64,000 bases of DNA from Pachyrhynchus sulphureomaculatus (lineage: Eukaryota > Arthropoda > Insecta > Coleoptera > Curculionidae). The notes under the pieces were generated by a model that made no database searches, had not been told where the DNA came from, and worked only from the letters and a program-made list of their open reading frames with translations. The translations under genes were made by a program, and so were the position numbers. Position 1 is the stretch's first letter; every line of letters starts with the position of its first letter. This document shows, piece after piece, positions 33,377 through 44,312 of the stretch. Location of the stretch: contig CM032453.1 of assembly GCA_019049505.1 (NCBI GenBank), positions 12,448,448 to 12,512,447 on the forward strand, in the 5' to 3' direction.

Positions 33377-34667
33377 GAGGCTGGTTTGAAAAGTCCGTGC
33401 AAAGTCCGAGAGATGGCACCACCGGCGTGTATCGAGGTAATGTTTAGTTAGTAGCATCTCTTAAATGAACGCACACCAAGTTTCAGCTATATTGGTCTAT
33501 TTCTTTGTGTTTGGCATTCGTGTGAATCAAGGAAGTCGAGTGATTTTCAAGAAATGGACGAAAAAGAATTTCGTGTGGTGATTAAACATTACTTTATGAA
33601 AGGCAAAACGCCTCAGGAGACTAAAGAGAAGCTTGATAAACATTATGGTGACTCTGCACCTTCGATTAGAACAGTTTATAAGTGGTTTCAAAATTTTCGG
33701 ACTGGCCATATGGGCACAAGTGACGCTGAACGTTCTGGACCGCCTGTGGAGGTTACGACTCCAGAAATCATTGATCAAATTCATGATATGGTGATGGATG
33801 ACAGAAGAGTTAAGGTGCGTGAGATTGCTAGTGCTGTGGGCATCTCGACTGAACGGGTACATAATATTTTGCATAAACATTTGGACATGAGAAAGCTATC
33901 CGCAAGATGGGTGCCGCGATTGCTCACGCTTGACCAAAAACGGAATCGTGTGAAGTGTTGCAAGGATGGTTTGCAGCTGTTCCAGAATAATCCGGAGGAC
34001 TTTAAGCGTCGTTTCGTCACTGTGGATGAAACATGGATACATTACTATACTCCTGAGACCAAACAACAATCTAAACAATGGGTTACCAAGGGGGAATCGG
34101 CACCAAAAAAAGGCGAAGACCGTTCCTTCGGCCGGAAAGGTTATGGCGACTGTCTTTTGGGATTCGCAAGGGATAATCCTTATCGACTATCTGGAAAAGG
34201 GTAAAACTATTACAGGTGAATATTATTCATCGTTATTGGACCGTTTGAAAACCGAGCTGCAAGAAAAACGCCCGCGATTGGCCCACAAGAAAGTCCTTTT
34301 CCATCACGACAACGCACCAGCAGATACCTCAGCAGTTGTGGTCGCAAAATTAATGGAAATAGGATTCCAACTCGTTTCACATCCCCCTATTCTCCAGACT
34401 TGGTTCCCTCGGACTACTATTTGTTCCCCAATTTGAAGAAATGGCTGGCGGGACAAAGATTTTATTCAAACGAGGAGGTGATTGCAGACACTAATGGATA
34501 TTTTGCAGACTTGGACAAATCCTATTATTCGGAAGGGATCAACAAACTAGAACATCGTTGGACGAAGTGTATAAGACTAAAAGGAGACTATGTCGAAAAA
34601 TAAAAAAGGTTTACCCCAAACACATAAGTAGTTTTTATTTTTGCACGGACTTTTCAAACCAGCCTCG
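33376..34667 (+). mobile_element. Nearly intact mariner transposon
   Basis: A 28-bp perfect terminal inverted repeat begins CGAGGCTGGTTTGAAAAGTC at 33376 and, on the other strand, at 34667. TA flanks both ends (33374-33375, 34668-34669). The length of 1292 bp is the normal mariner size. It is inserted at the edge of a TA tract. Confidence 0.96.
33554..34602 (+). pseudogene. Mariner (DD34D) transposase with two homopolymer frameshifts
   Basis: The start MDEKEFRVVIKHYFMKGK is followed by the first helix-turn-helix (IRTVYKWFQNFRTGH) and the second (VKVREIASAVGISTERVHNI). Catalytic motifs VDETWIHYY, HHDNAPADTS and YSPDLVPSDYYLFPNL are all present, with three Asp. It ends near HRWTKCIRLKGDYVEK at 34602. 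The frame is lost twice: one extra A in the A7 run near 34104-34111, and one missing C in the C-run near 34383. No other stop is seen. The frameshifts could be real decay or sequencing errors; if errors, this is an intact mariner. Confidence 0.92.
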
Positions 34668-34904
34668 TATATATACATTCTCTCAGAATTTTTTTTTTTA
34701 TTTTTTTTTTTATGGATATAGTGATTACGTGTCTAAATCTGCAAATTCATCAAATGTTTTTTAGAGTTGGCCTGTTGAAATGTACTAGGTTTCAATTACA
34801 AGAAAATGAAGAATAAACAGGGAAAGGGCCGAAAACATAGAATATTTCAAAAATAAATATATGAAAGTTACAGGGAGGATCCCAAATGCCACTGTCGAAA
34901 ACCT

Positions 34905-35590
34905 CAAGAAGGACCTTGGAACTTATGTAAGGAGTGGAACTTAATATCAATATATCTAAAACCAAATTCATGGTCCTTAGCCGCCAACAATATGCAGATG
35001 TTGATCTTCATCTCAACGGTCAAGCGATAGAGAGGGTACACCATTTTAAATACCTTGAAAGCTACATTACTAACCTGAAAAAGAAATTAAGTGCAAAGTA
35101 GATACAGCCAGAACAACTTTCATCAAAATGAAGTCTCTCTTTTTCAATGATATCATTAACCTGAAACTGCGTCAGAGGATGCTAAAATGTTATATTTGGT
35201 AGGTTTTGTTGTACGGCACTGTGGTATGGACATTGAAGGTTGCGATAGCTAACCACTTGGATGCTTTCCAAATATAGAAGGATTCTTCGTATTCCGTGAA
35301 CAGCTTATGTCACCAATCAGGAAGTACTGCAGAGAGCTAATGCAGTCAGAGAGTTGTTATCAACAGTAAAGTGTAGAAAGCAGGAGTATTTTAGACATGT
35401 TCTTCGTAGCAAGCATTGTGAGTTATTGCAAACATACGAGATTGGACGGGAATCCATAGCTTCGAAGAGATATTCTAAGTCGCAGGGAACAGGGGTGAAT
35501 ATGCCAGAATGATAGCCAACGTCAGGGGGACCTGATATGGCACATATAAGAAGAAGAAGGAGTGGACCAAAAGTTGTAATTAACATTGCT
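34905..35590 (+). pseudogene. LINE J: RT C-terminal fragment
   Basis: ELNINISKTKFMVLSRQQYA, DLHLNGQAIERVHHFKYL, RRILRIP, AYVTNQEVLQRANAVRELL, then RKQEYFRHVLRSKHCELLQT, and near the end VRGT-like text and MAHIRRRRSG with an AAGAAGAAGAAGG tail. The order is that of the C-terminal half of an APE-type LINE. Many stops. Same family as 1900-2330 but plus strand. Confidence 0.7.
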
Positions 35591-35800
35591 TTTATCAGAT
35601 ATATTCTTAAGATTGTCATTTATTTATTAAGTTCTTAACAAATATAAATTAACGATTGACCAGAAATGTTCATAATTTAGAGTTGTATTTGTAGTACAGA
35701 CCTTGTATTGTATTGTAGTTACATACCTATGAGCTACTATCTGCTTGAGTATACCGAAGGTACAGAAAATTTATGTAAAAAAATTGCAAATTTTCCCCCA

Positions 35801-36527
35801 TACGAAGTCTGTCCGAAACATATCCTACCTACACTAATAACTGCATACTGGCGTTATTCTGGGGGTTCTGGTGGGTGGCATCCTTCAAAGTAGTCCCCAT
35901 TCGACTGCACGACATGCTCTCATCGGTGTACTGAAACATGTCTGGAAATCTTTTACTGGAATGCACACGTTCCATTTTTTGGGTCGTCTCAATATTGTCG
36001 AATCGTTTCCCTTTGAGTGGTAACTTTAATTTTGGGAAGAGCCAATAGTCACTGGAAGCAATGTCAGAACTGGGCAGGGGCTCGCGACGCCGTATTATGC
36101 CGTGTTTTAGCAAAATATTTCATGCAATATGCCTTTAGTGCGCTGGGGCGTTGTCGTGATGAAGCAGCAGGTCCCCGCTTGTCCACAAATCCCGTCATTT
36201 CCTTCTCACTGCTTCAGGGAATTGTTTTAACACTTGAAGATAAAATTCTTTATTGACTTTTTAAAGCAAATTCATGATGCACAACACCTTGATAATCGAA
36301 CAAAACAATCAACAAACTGTCAACAGGCATGCGGTCATCTTTGAATCGCCTGTACCAGTCTTTTACAAATTTACGCTGCTTGCTTACTAGAGAGCGCGCT
36401 GTTTCTGTGGCTAGCTGAGGGCTTCATAAGGTGTAACTGGTGACTCTCGCGCTCCACAGATGGCGCTTGGGTGCCATCGCGCGAAATTATAAAGATAGGT
36501 CGGATACTTTTTTTGACAGACCTCGTA
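35801..36527 (-). mobile_element. Internally deleted mariner element
   Basis: Imperfect inverted repeats: TACGAAGTCTGTC...TATCCTACCTA at 35801 and, on the other strand from 36527, TACGAGGTCTGTC...TATCCGACCTATC. Minus-strand coding pieces run in mariner order: WYRRFKDDR, MPVDSLLIVLFDYQGVVHHE, a HHDNAP-like stretch in broken frame, then SSDIASSDYWLFPKLKLPLK at the third Asp. The DNA-binding half of the transposase is missing. At 727 bp it is a MITE-like deletion derivative. Confidence 0.78.
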
Positions 36528-37540
36528 TACATTTTTGGATTACCCTGTATATATAAGAATAAGGTAGATAAAAATAATGATGTTGCTTATTTTTTTCAAG
36601 TAAGCGATATAAAAGTGGGTCCGTAGATCAAGAGTCCAAGCCTGTAGTAAATTATGACATGACCTTGCATAACTTTCTGGCTAAATCAAAATAAATATTT
36701 AGAAATGATTGGGGCGCCACAATGCAATTGCAATATTTACTGTACTTTACATTTACTTTGTAAAGAAAACATGAACTTTTCTTGAATGAAATGGTAAATA
36801 CTGCAATGACCTCTAAAGTAGAATTTAGTCTATTTTAAACAAATAAAAACATTGTTTAATAAGGAACTAAGCACAAATTGAGGCCCGAATGAACAATTTT
36901 TTAATTATATAGGGTGTCTCATAAAAATATGCAAATTTATTCGGCTAATTAATTGCAATGAAAGGTTTCACTATAGGGAAGCATGCCTTTTGTGTGGGAG
37001 ATACACAGATAACAAAAATAATACGATATACCCAATCCTTTACTAACTCTACTAGCCTGAACTAAAAAGCTACGAACAGTAGACGACGACGATAATAAAT
37101 CCTTTGTTATCGGAGTCGGTCGCAGATAAAAAAGGAACAATTTCTTGTCGGCGCTTGACAAAAAATCCTTTGCGGGCTTTAGGAGAAAATAAAGTCGAAA
37201 GAGATGGACGATTTTAAAACCTACCTCCACAATTTCTTTATTATACTGTCCTATTTATAATGAAGCCAATAAAATATTAGTGAATTACATGTGTTAAATT
37301 TTTTACTTTGAAATATAAAACTTGCGTAATTAATATTTGGTGTCAGGAAGTAATTATTTTGAAAGGTAATAATTTTAATATTTTTTTTAATAAATTTGTT
37401 TAGGAAAGAACTATTAAAATGTGAACAACGCTCACATTCTGATTACCGCTAGGCGATGTTTAGGACTTATTTTTTCCTTTATTACTGAGATCCGCTATTT
37501 AAAGAGAATTTTATGCAATCGGTCTTGTTACAAGGAGGAG
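36528..37540. other. Intergenic DNA, nothing firm
   Basis: A 93-codon minus-strand open frame (36949-37230) has no recognisable motif. AGGGTGTCTCATAAAAATAT at 36912-36931 resembles a Tc1/mariner terminal repeat, but I find no partner. Confidence 0.45.
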
Positions 37541-37700
37541 CCACACAGTCGGTTGAAGTACTACTAACTTGGACAAAATTCTGTTTGCCTTATAATTTTC
37601 TTTGTTTTATAATATATTATTTCTAGAATGCTCGTAATGAACAGTACTTTAAAATGTACCTGCAAGTTTTTTGAATTTTTAAAGTTTTTTTGTTAATGAA
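37540..37700 (+). repeat. Copy of the LINE B 5' leader in inverted orientation
   Basis: ACAGTCGGTTGAAGTACTAC and, further on, TACTTTAAAATGTACCTGCA match, in order, the reverse complement of 40470-40600 (ACAGTCGGATGAAGTACTAC; TACTTTAAAATGTACTTACA). It lies about 285 bp left of the LINE's 3' end. It may be a separate truncated element or a repeat used as a leader by the LINE. Confidence 0.6.
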
Positions 37701-37984
37701 AACCTAATTTTTATGAAAAAATTATCAATATTCCGTAAAACAGATATCCGACCAAACATCTCAAATCTAGTGTTAATTCTAGTATTTACTAAACAATCTC
37801 GAAAAATGCGAGATATAGCCAAGATTGGTAAATAATTGAAAATCTTAATTTTAAAAAAAAACGGTGATTTTTATCGTAATTTGCGACCCCAAAAACCTGC
37901 TATAACGTTAGAAAATTTCATGTCTACGTAAATGTGCAGTATCCGTGACCATCCAAATATCTATTTTACAGAATATTTATATAT

Positions 37985-40610
37985 ATCAATCGGTTTTATA
38001 ACGTCTTCCGTCTTCCGATGCCTAATTTCCACTCCTCCCGGTTTCTCCATCCCTCCTCCTCCAGATCTCCCTCTAGTACTTCCTTGTTGATTCCTGCTCT
38101 CCAGCTTTGGCGTGGTCTTCTTCGCTTTCTTTTTCCATGAGGGTTCCAATTTAAAATCTTTTTAGGCAGTCGGTTTTCATATTCATCCATAAGTTTTCGT
38201 GTCATGTATTCCATATCATCGATGTCCTGAGCGACTACTACCTGGTCATCTGCGAATGATAGCGTGTACAATGTAGTATCGTCATCCAGTGGTAATCCCA
38301 TACTGCTGCATTTCCTTTTCCAGTTCTTCAGTGCACTCTCCAAATAGATTTTAAATAGCGTTGGGGATATACAGCAGCCCTGTTTGAGACCCTTTGTGAC
38401 CGGCAACCCTGTTGTTATACCATATTTGGTTTTCACACTACTTCTTGCGTCTTGGTATAAGGATTTTACGGCTTTAATTATTTCGGTGCTTACATTACTC
38501 TGTTGTAGTGTTTCCCACAATCTCATTAGGGGCACGCTGTCGTAGGCCTTTTTTAGATCAACAAACAAGACATGGACTTCCTGATCAAATGCGGTTTTCT
38601 TTTCTAGGATTTGTGTCAGTGAGAAGAGATGGTATATTGTGGATCTTCCTGCTCTAAAGCCTGCCTGTTCTTCAGCTTCTACGTCCGCGTATTCCGTTTC
38701 TATTCTATTTTTAAGTATTTTTCCGTATATTCTGCTAATAGATCCTGTAACCGTTATTCCCCTATAGTTATCGCAATTATTTTTGTCTCGTTTCTTATGA
38801 ATTGTTGATATGTATTCCTCGGGTACTTCTGATGTGTTAATGCATCTTTGGAATAAGTTCCTCAAAGCGCTAAATAGCTTTTCAGTTCCGTATTTTACTA
38901 TCTCTCCTGGGATGTTTCCTGGTCCTGGAGCTCTACCATTTTTTAGCGTTTTACATACTTCTTTAACTTCTGATGTTGTTATCCTGATTGGGGATCCTCG
39001 TATAACTATATTTGGGTTTCCATGTTGGGTACATTTGAACTCTGGTCTATCTTCTGTTAGCATATTTGTAAAATATTGGTTCCATTTTTCTGGTGTTATT
39101 GGTGAGAAGATTTCTCTTTTCCGTTCTGCTCTCATATTTTTAAGAAGTCTCCAGCTTTCTGTGCTTTTTCTTCCTCCTATGTAAGTGTTGAGTCTTGAGC
39201 ATGTCTTTTCCCATTGGTTGTTCTTTTTGTCACTAATCATTTTGCGTACTCTAGCTTGGGATTCTTTGTATTTTACTTTGTCGTTTGTGTTCTTTGAACT
39301 TAAGTATTTGTGATAGCTTTTCCGTTTTTCTTCAATTTCGTATTTAATTTCTTCATCCCACCAATATGGTTTTTGCTGTTTTTCCCTTTTCTCTTGTTAC
39401 CCTAATGCTTCCAGTGCGGCTGCGTGTAGGCATTCCTTTATACACTTATATTCTTCTTCTATATTAACAAATCCCGTCCGTTGTATCTTTTGGTCCAGTG
39501 TACTCTTGTATAGATTTCTGATACTTTCATTTTGTAAGCTGTCTGTATTATATCTTATTGTTGTTTCACTTGTTGTGTGCTGTGTGCTTGTATCTTCCAG
39601 TTTGCTTTCCCGTGTTGTTCGTGAGATTATCTTTCCTTTCACGAGGTAGTGGTCGCTGCCACATGAAGCCCTTCTTTGGACTCTTACATCTAGGAAGTTT
39701 AATCTAGATCTCTGACGTCTTATCATATAGTCGATAATACTTTTAAATCTCTTGTTGTTTGTCTCCACGTATATTTATGAATATCCCTATGCTGGTAGTG
39801 TCCGTTTAATATTGTAAGGTTGTTTTGTTCAGATATCTCTATAATTCTTCTTCCGTTGTCGTTAGTAACTTCTTCGCCATATTTTCCTACCACTTTATCG
39901 TGTTCTTTCCTTCCTATTCTTCCATTTAGATCACCCAAAAGTAATATCTCTCTTGATGTTCCAATTTTGCGTATTTCCTCATTTAGTTGTTCAAAAAATG
40001 AATCTTTGTTATTAGCCCGATCGTCGTCGTTGACAGCGTATACCCCCAGTAAGGTTGTGTTATTACCTAGTATTTTGAGATTCATCTTTATGATTCTTTC
40101 ACTAATCGGTTCCCAGGTGGTTATGAATTTCCTCAGTTTTCTGTGTATTAGTATGGATACGCCTTATTTTGCTCTATCTTCTTTGGGCACTCCACTATAA
40201 AAGTGATCGTAATGCCCCCAACTTTCGGAGCCTTTTCCTTTCTTCTTTGTTTCCGTCAGTACTGCAATTTCGACTCGAAGATTTTCTAATTCATTTACAA
40301 CTTCATTTACTTTCCTGGAGAGACCTTGTATGTTCCATGTACCACATATCGTTGTCCTTCTTCTTTGCTGTTTTCGTCTTCGTATATCCGTTCGATTCCG
40401 AGGCTTTGGATTAGGTTTTTTTAGCAGAACAGAACATTTATAATTTTTATTAAAAAATAAATAAAAAAAAACTTGTAAGTACATTTTAAAGTACGAGCAT
40501 TTAAACAAAATTAATATAAAACGATGAAAATTAAAGAGCAGACAGATTGTTAGTAGTACTTCATCCGACTGTGCGCCAGTTCCAATATATGTAGTGAATT
40601 CCATAACACC
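37985..40610 (-). pseudogene. LINE B: near full-length APE endonuclease/reverse transcriptase, broken
   Basis: The minus strand from 40604 reads RRRTTICGTWNIQGLSRKVN (start of the APE endonuclease), then REILLLGDLNGRIGRKEHDK, then SCGSDHYLVKGKI (the SDH motif), then RAPGPGNIPGEIVKYG, RGITVTGSISRIYGKIL, VHVLFVDLKKAYDSVPLMRL, GLKQGCCISPTLFKIYL and YTLSFADDQVVVAQDI (the RT active site). It ends with WNPHGKRKRRRPRQSW and a TATATA tail. Frameshifts separate the endonuclease pieces (near 40085-40160, 39740 and 39400). Relative to LINE A, a 499-bp internal deletion joins EYEN to RLPKK near 38175. Same family as LINE A; clade not settled. Confidence 0.88.
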
Positions 40611-40611
40611 T

Positions 40612-40975
40612 TGTGTGGCTACCCTCTGCCAAGCCTTTCTTCATACAGTTTTAGGATAGCATTGTTCCATCGTCCGTCCACATGTCCAGTAAAACTCCAT
40701 TTTAGGTCAGCTATGTCTTCAGTGACATTATTCAGTTTTGTAATGTTTCATATTGATCTGTTGGTTTTCCGAACTTTTAGAGACATGCTGAGCATTTGTC
40801 GTTTCATTGTTCTCTACGTAATTTTTCAATGTTAAGCCTTGTAAGTATTCATCTCCGAGCCCCATACGTGAGCTCCGGCAGCACGCACTGGTCAAACACC
40901 CGAGATCTAAGCCTAATGGGGGTTTCTTACTTTTCAGCATGTTGGATAGCGTTCCGAATGCTGCACAGCCTAATC
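40612..40975 (-). pseudogene. LINE D: C-terminal fragment
   Basis: The minus strand gives LGCAAFGTLSNMLKSKKPPL, SRVFDQCVLPELTYGA and LNIEKL, then EDIADLKWSFTGHV and RWNNAILKLYEERLG. This is the LINE region from after the RT thumb to the C-terminus. Frames shift several times. It abuts the 5' end of LINE B. Confidence 0.65.
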
Positions 40976-41014
40976 TTCTTCTTCTTAATATTTCGGTGAT
41001 CTAGTTTTCTTTAA

Positions 41015-43590
41015 TAATAATTAAAAGCACTACAGGCCATGAAGGCCTAGGGCTTAGTAAAACTGTGTCCTTTTCTCTCCTTCCCTCTTCCATCATCCGG
41101 CGTCCAAGTATTGTTGGATTGTATGTCTCCATTCTATTCTGTTCTGCGCCTTCGTCCTCCAGCCTCTGTCCCCTATAGCTCTTAAATCCTCCTCAACCTG
41201 TTGCAATCATCTCCTCCTCGCCCTTCCCCTCCTTCTCGCGCCCACAGGCTTCATCGTCAGCACCATTTTCGGCAGTCTCTCTTTTGTCAAACGTTGTACG
41301 TGTCCTAACCATCTCATTCTTTGCGCTCTTATAAAAGTTGTGATTCTAGGTCCGTCATATAAGTCTTCCAGTTTCTGATTTGTCCACCTAGTCCACCCTT
41401 CCGGTATATTTCTTCCTCCGTAGATCACTCTTAACATCCTTCTTTCCCATCTCTCTAGCTTTTCTTCCTCCTGCCCGTTTTCTTCCAGCAGTACCCCCAA
41501 ATATATAAATCTGTCCACTCTCTCAAATTTATATTCCCTTTCATCATAGGTTACTTCATTAAGTTCTTCTTCTTTCTTAGTTTCTGTGCTTCCTGCTATC
41601 ATATACTTCGTTTTCTCAGAGTTGATTTCTAATCCGTACTTACTTGCCTCTCTTATTAGTCTTTTCGTTCTCTTTACCAATTCTCTGCTACTGCCCCCCC
41701 CCCCCCCCCTCCCCGACTTTGGTATCAACGTCAAATCATCCGCATGGTGCTCCTTATTAAAAATTGTACCGTTAGCTTCTAGGCTGCTCTCTCTTATTAT
41801 CCTGTCCAAAACTAAATTAAATAACGTCGCAGACAGTGGGTCGCCCTGTCGTAGTCCCCTTTCCAAAATCCTTTGATTCTAGGCCATTCCACACTATTTT
41901 ATTAGTCGTTTTAACTAATCTGATTAGTTTTGTTGGTATTTCTAAATGGAACAATGCTTGATATATTCTGTCTCTTATAATTCTATCATAAACCTGCCGG
42001 AAGTCTATAAACAGGATATGTAACGCTATTTTATGCTCATAACACTTAGTTTGAATTTATTTAACAGTGAATATCTGATCTGTAGTGGATCTGTTACTTC
42101 GGAACCCCGCTTGGTATTCCCCCATTCTTTCTTCTGCAAACCCGTTCAATCTCTTCCGCAATACCTTTACCAGAATCTTATAGCATGTATCTAGCAGAGC
42201 TATTCCTCTATAATTTTTGCATAGCATTTTATCACCTTTTCTGTGTAGTGGACTTAAAAGAGTCTTGGACCATTCTTTTGGCATTATCTACTGTTCCCAC
42301 ACTTGCTCTATTAGTAGAAATAGTTTCTTATGCAGTTGTTCGCCTCCTGCCTTTAACATTTCAGCACTTATTTCGCTTTCACCTGGCTTTTTGTTGTTTT
42401 TCACTTCATTAATTATAGCTTTGATTTCTCCTCTTGTTGGCTTACTAACCATATTCCCATCATCGTTCATTGTTCGCTCTTCTACCTCATTTTCTCTTTC
42501 TCCCCCATTCAACAATACCTCGAAATACCCCTTCCACTCATCCATTATTTCGTCTGGCTCACTTATTAGTAATCCTGTATTAGTTCTGAGGTAGCTGGTT
42601 CTGCTATGGTATCCTTTGTTCATTCGTTTTACCTCCTGATAGAAGCTTCTCAATTCCTTATTAACAAATCTTTCCTCTATGTTTTTCAATTTTTCTTCAT
42701 TGTATTGTCTCTTCAGTCTTCTGCATGTTTGTTTGAACATTCCTCGAAATTCTCTATATTCCTGAATATTATCTTCATTTGGGTTCATTATCATCTTCTG
42801 CCGTGCTTTTTTCTTGGCCTCTGCTAGTGCGCTGCACTCGCCGTCGAACCAGTCTTTGGTTTTTACTTGTCTCTCCTTCCTTTTTAACGCTGTATCACCC
42901 GCTAGTTTCACTGCTGTTTTTGTTTGTTCCCATATCCGCTCTACTTGCGTGCTTGTTTCCTGCCGATGTAAAACTTTACTTATTTCTTCCTTGTACATTT
43001 CCTTCTTTTTCTGATCTTGAAGGCTACTCACATTATACGCCCTTCTCTTTTTGTTTGTGACTTTTATGACTTTCTCCTTATATTCTCCCTTGCATGTAAT
43101 TCTCACTAGGAAGTGATCGGAGTTACAGTCCGCTTCCCTCATACTTCTTACCTCTGTAATAAAACTTCTATGTTTCCTTTTTATCAAAACATGGTCTATC
43201 TGGTTGATTGTTCTTCCATCTGGCGACGACCATGTTTCTTTATGTATTTCTTTCCGTTGTAACTCGGTACTTTTGATTATCATATTTTTTTCCATTGCAA
43301 GGGTTACCAGTCGCTGTCTATTATCATTGGTTTCATCGTGCCTACTGTTCTTTCCCACTATCTGTCTATACATCATTACAGTCGCCTACGACCATCTTTA
43401 TATCATACCTTGGTATCCGCTCCCTAACCACACTTTATTGTTTACTCACTTTGCTGTTGTTTATTACCCTTTATGGCTAGGTTCGCTACTCACTCTTTGC
43501 TTTTCTCACAACTTCAGTAATTTACTGCAGCTGTGTGACGTTTGCTCGAAATATTTCGCGTTACAACACCTAATTTTTAGGGATTAATGT
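41015..43590 (-). pseudogene. LINE C: APE endonuclease C-terminus and reverse transcriptase
   Basis: 42288-43376 (362 codons) holds the end of the endonuclease (TWSSPDGRTINQIDHVLIKR, READCNSDHFLVRITCKGEY) and the linker up to SEISAEMLKAGGEQLHKKLF. After a stop come EWSKTLLSPLHRKGD, NYRGIALLDTCYKILVKVL and GEYQAGFRSNRSTTDQIF, then a frame change, LHILFIDF, then MERGLRQGDPLSATLFNLVL. In HHADDLTLIPKS the usual Tyr of Y/FADD is His. A poly-G run (GRGGGGGS) follows. The C-terminus has RMRWLGHVQRLTKERLPKMV. Several stops and frameshifts. A different LINE family from A/B. Confidence 0.85.
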
Positions 43591-44312
43591 AGCCGAAAAA
43601 TAAAACGATAGTTTGACCCCGCGGGCAACCAGTTTTCTTTGCCTAACTTATTTTATGGCCCAGATATACATAACTTTTGACATTCTCTGTATTCTACACA
43701 TATATAAAATTATATGAAGATAAATAAAGGAGAAATTAACCATCATTCTGGCGCTTCTCAGTCAACCTAGTAATCAAAAAAGGCATACCATCCATGAATA
43801 GTAAACATGTTTAATTGGATTCCTTTAAAAAAATAAATTATTTTCCTGTGTCGTGAAAAGTAATGCAAGAGAGAATTTAAATATTTTTTTTAACATCCCA
43901 CGTAAAAGTCCGTCTAGTTTATACACTAGTTTTATAACATCACCGCAGTGGAATGAGGAAATGAAACACATATTTATAGATGACATCTCCGCCGTGTCGT
44001 CTATTTCTCGATACCTTCTGAATAAGAAGGATGTTTCTCATAATAACGAAATCAATCTTCTAATTAAACACATTTTGTCATTTATTAATGTATTAATTAG
44101 GTATTTTAAATGTTGTAATAACAGGTATCTCTTCGTCACATTCTTCAGTTTCCCGTTTAGAAGGAATGCGGTTAAAAATGTTTAAATGATTTTGTTTTCT
44201 CTGTTAAATGTTTTCTTAATAAATATGACGATTTATCACTTACCTGTATTCGGATTTCTTTGAAAAATTAATAATACCAAAGTAAATATAAAGAAATTTA
44301 AATAGTATAGAG
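43591..44312. other. AT-rich DNA, nothing recognised
   Basis: A 110-codon open frame (43853-44185) begins with GTG, not ATG, and contains PRKSPSSLYTSFITSPQWNE with no known domain. I do not call it a gene. Confidence 0.45.

Noticed and set aside
33554..34602. Host SETMAR-like fusion gene
   Set aside because: Only the mariner part is present, between perfect mariner ends; no SET domain lies upstream.
36949..37230. 93-codon minus-strand open frame
   Set aside because: No recognisable domain, no second copy in the window and no promoter or splice context.
43853..44185. 110-codon open frame
   Set aside because: No ATG start, no recognised motif and AT-rich codon use like the surrounding DNA.
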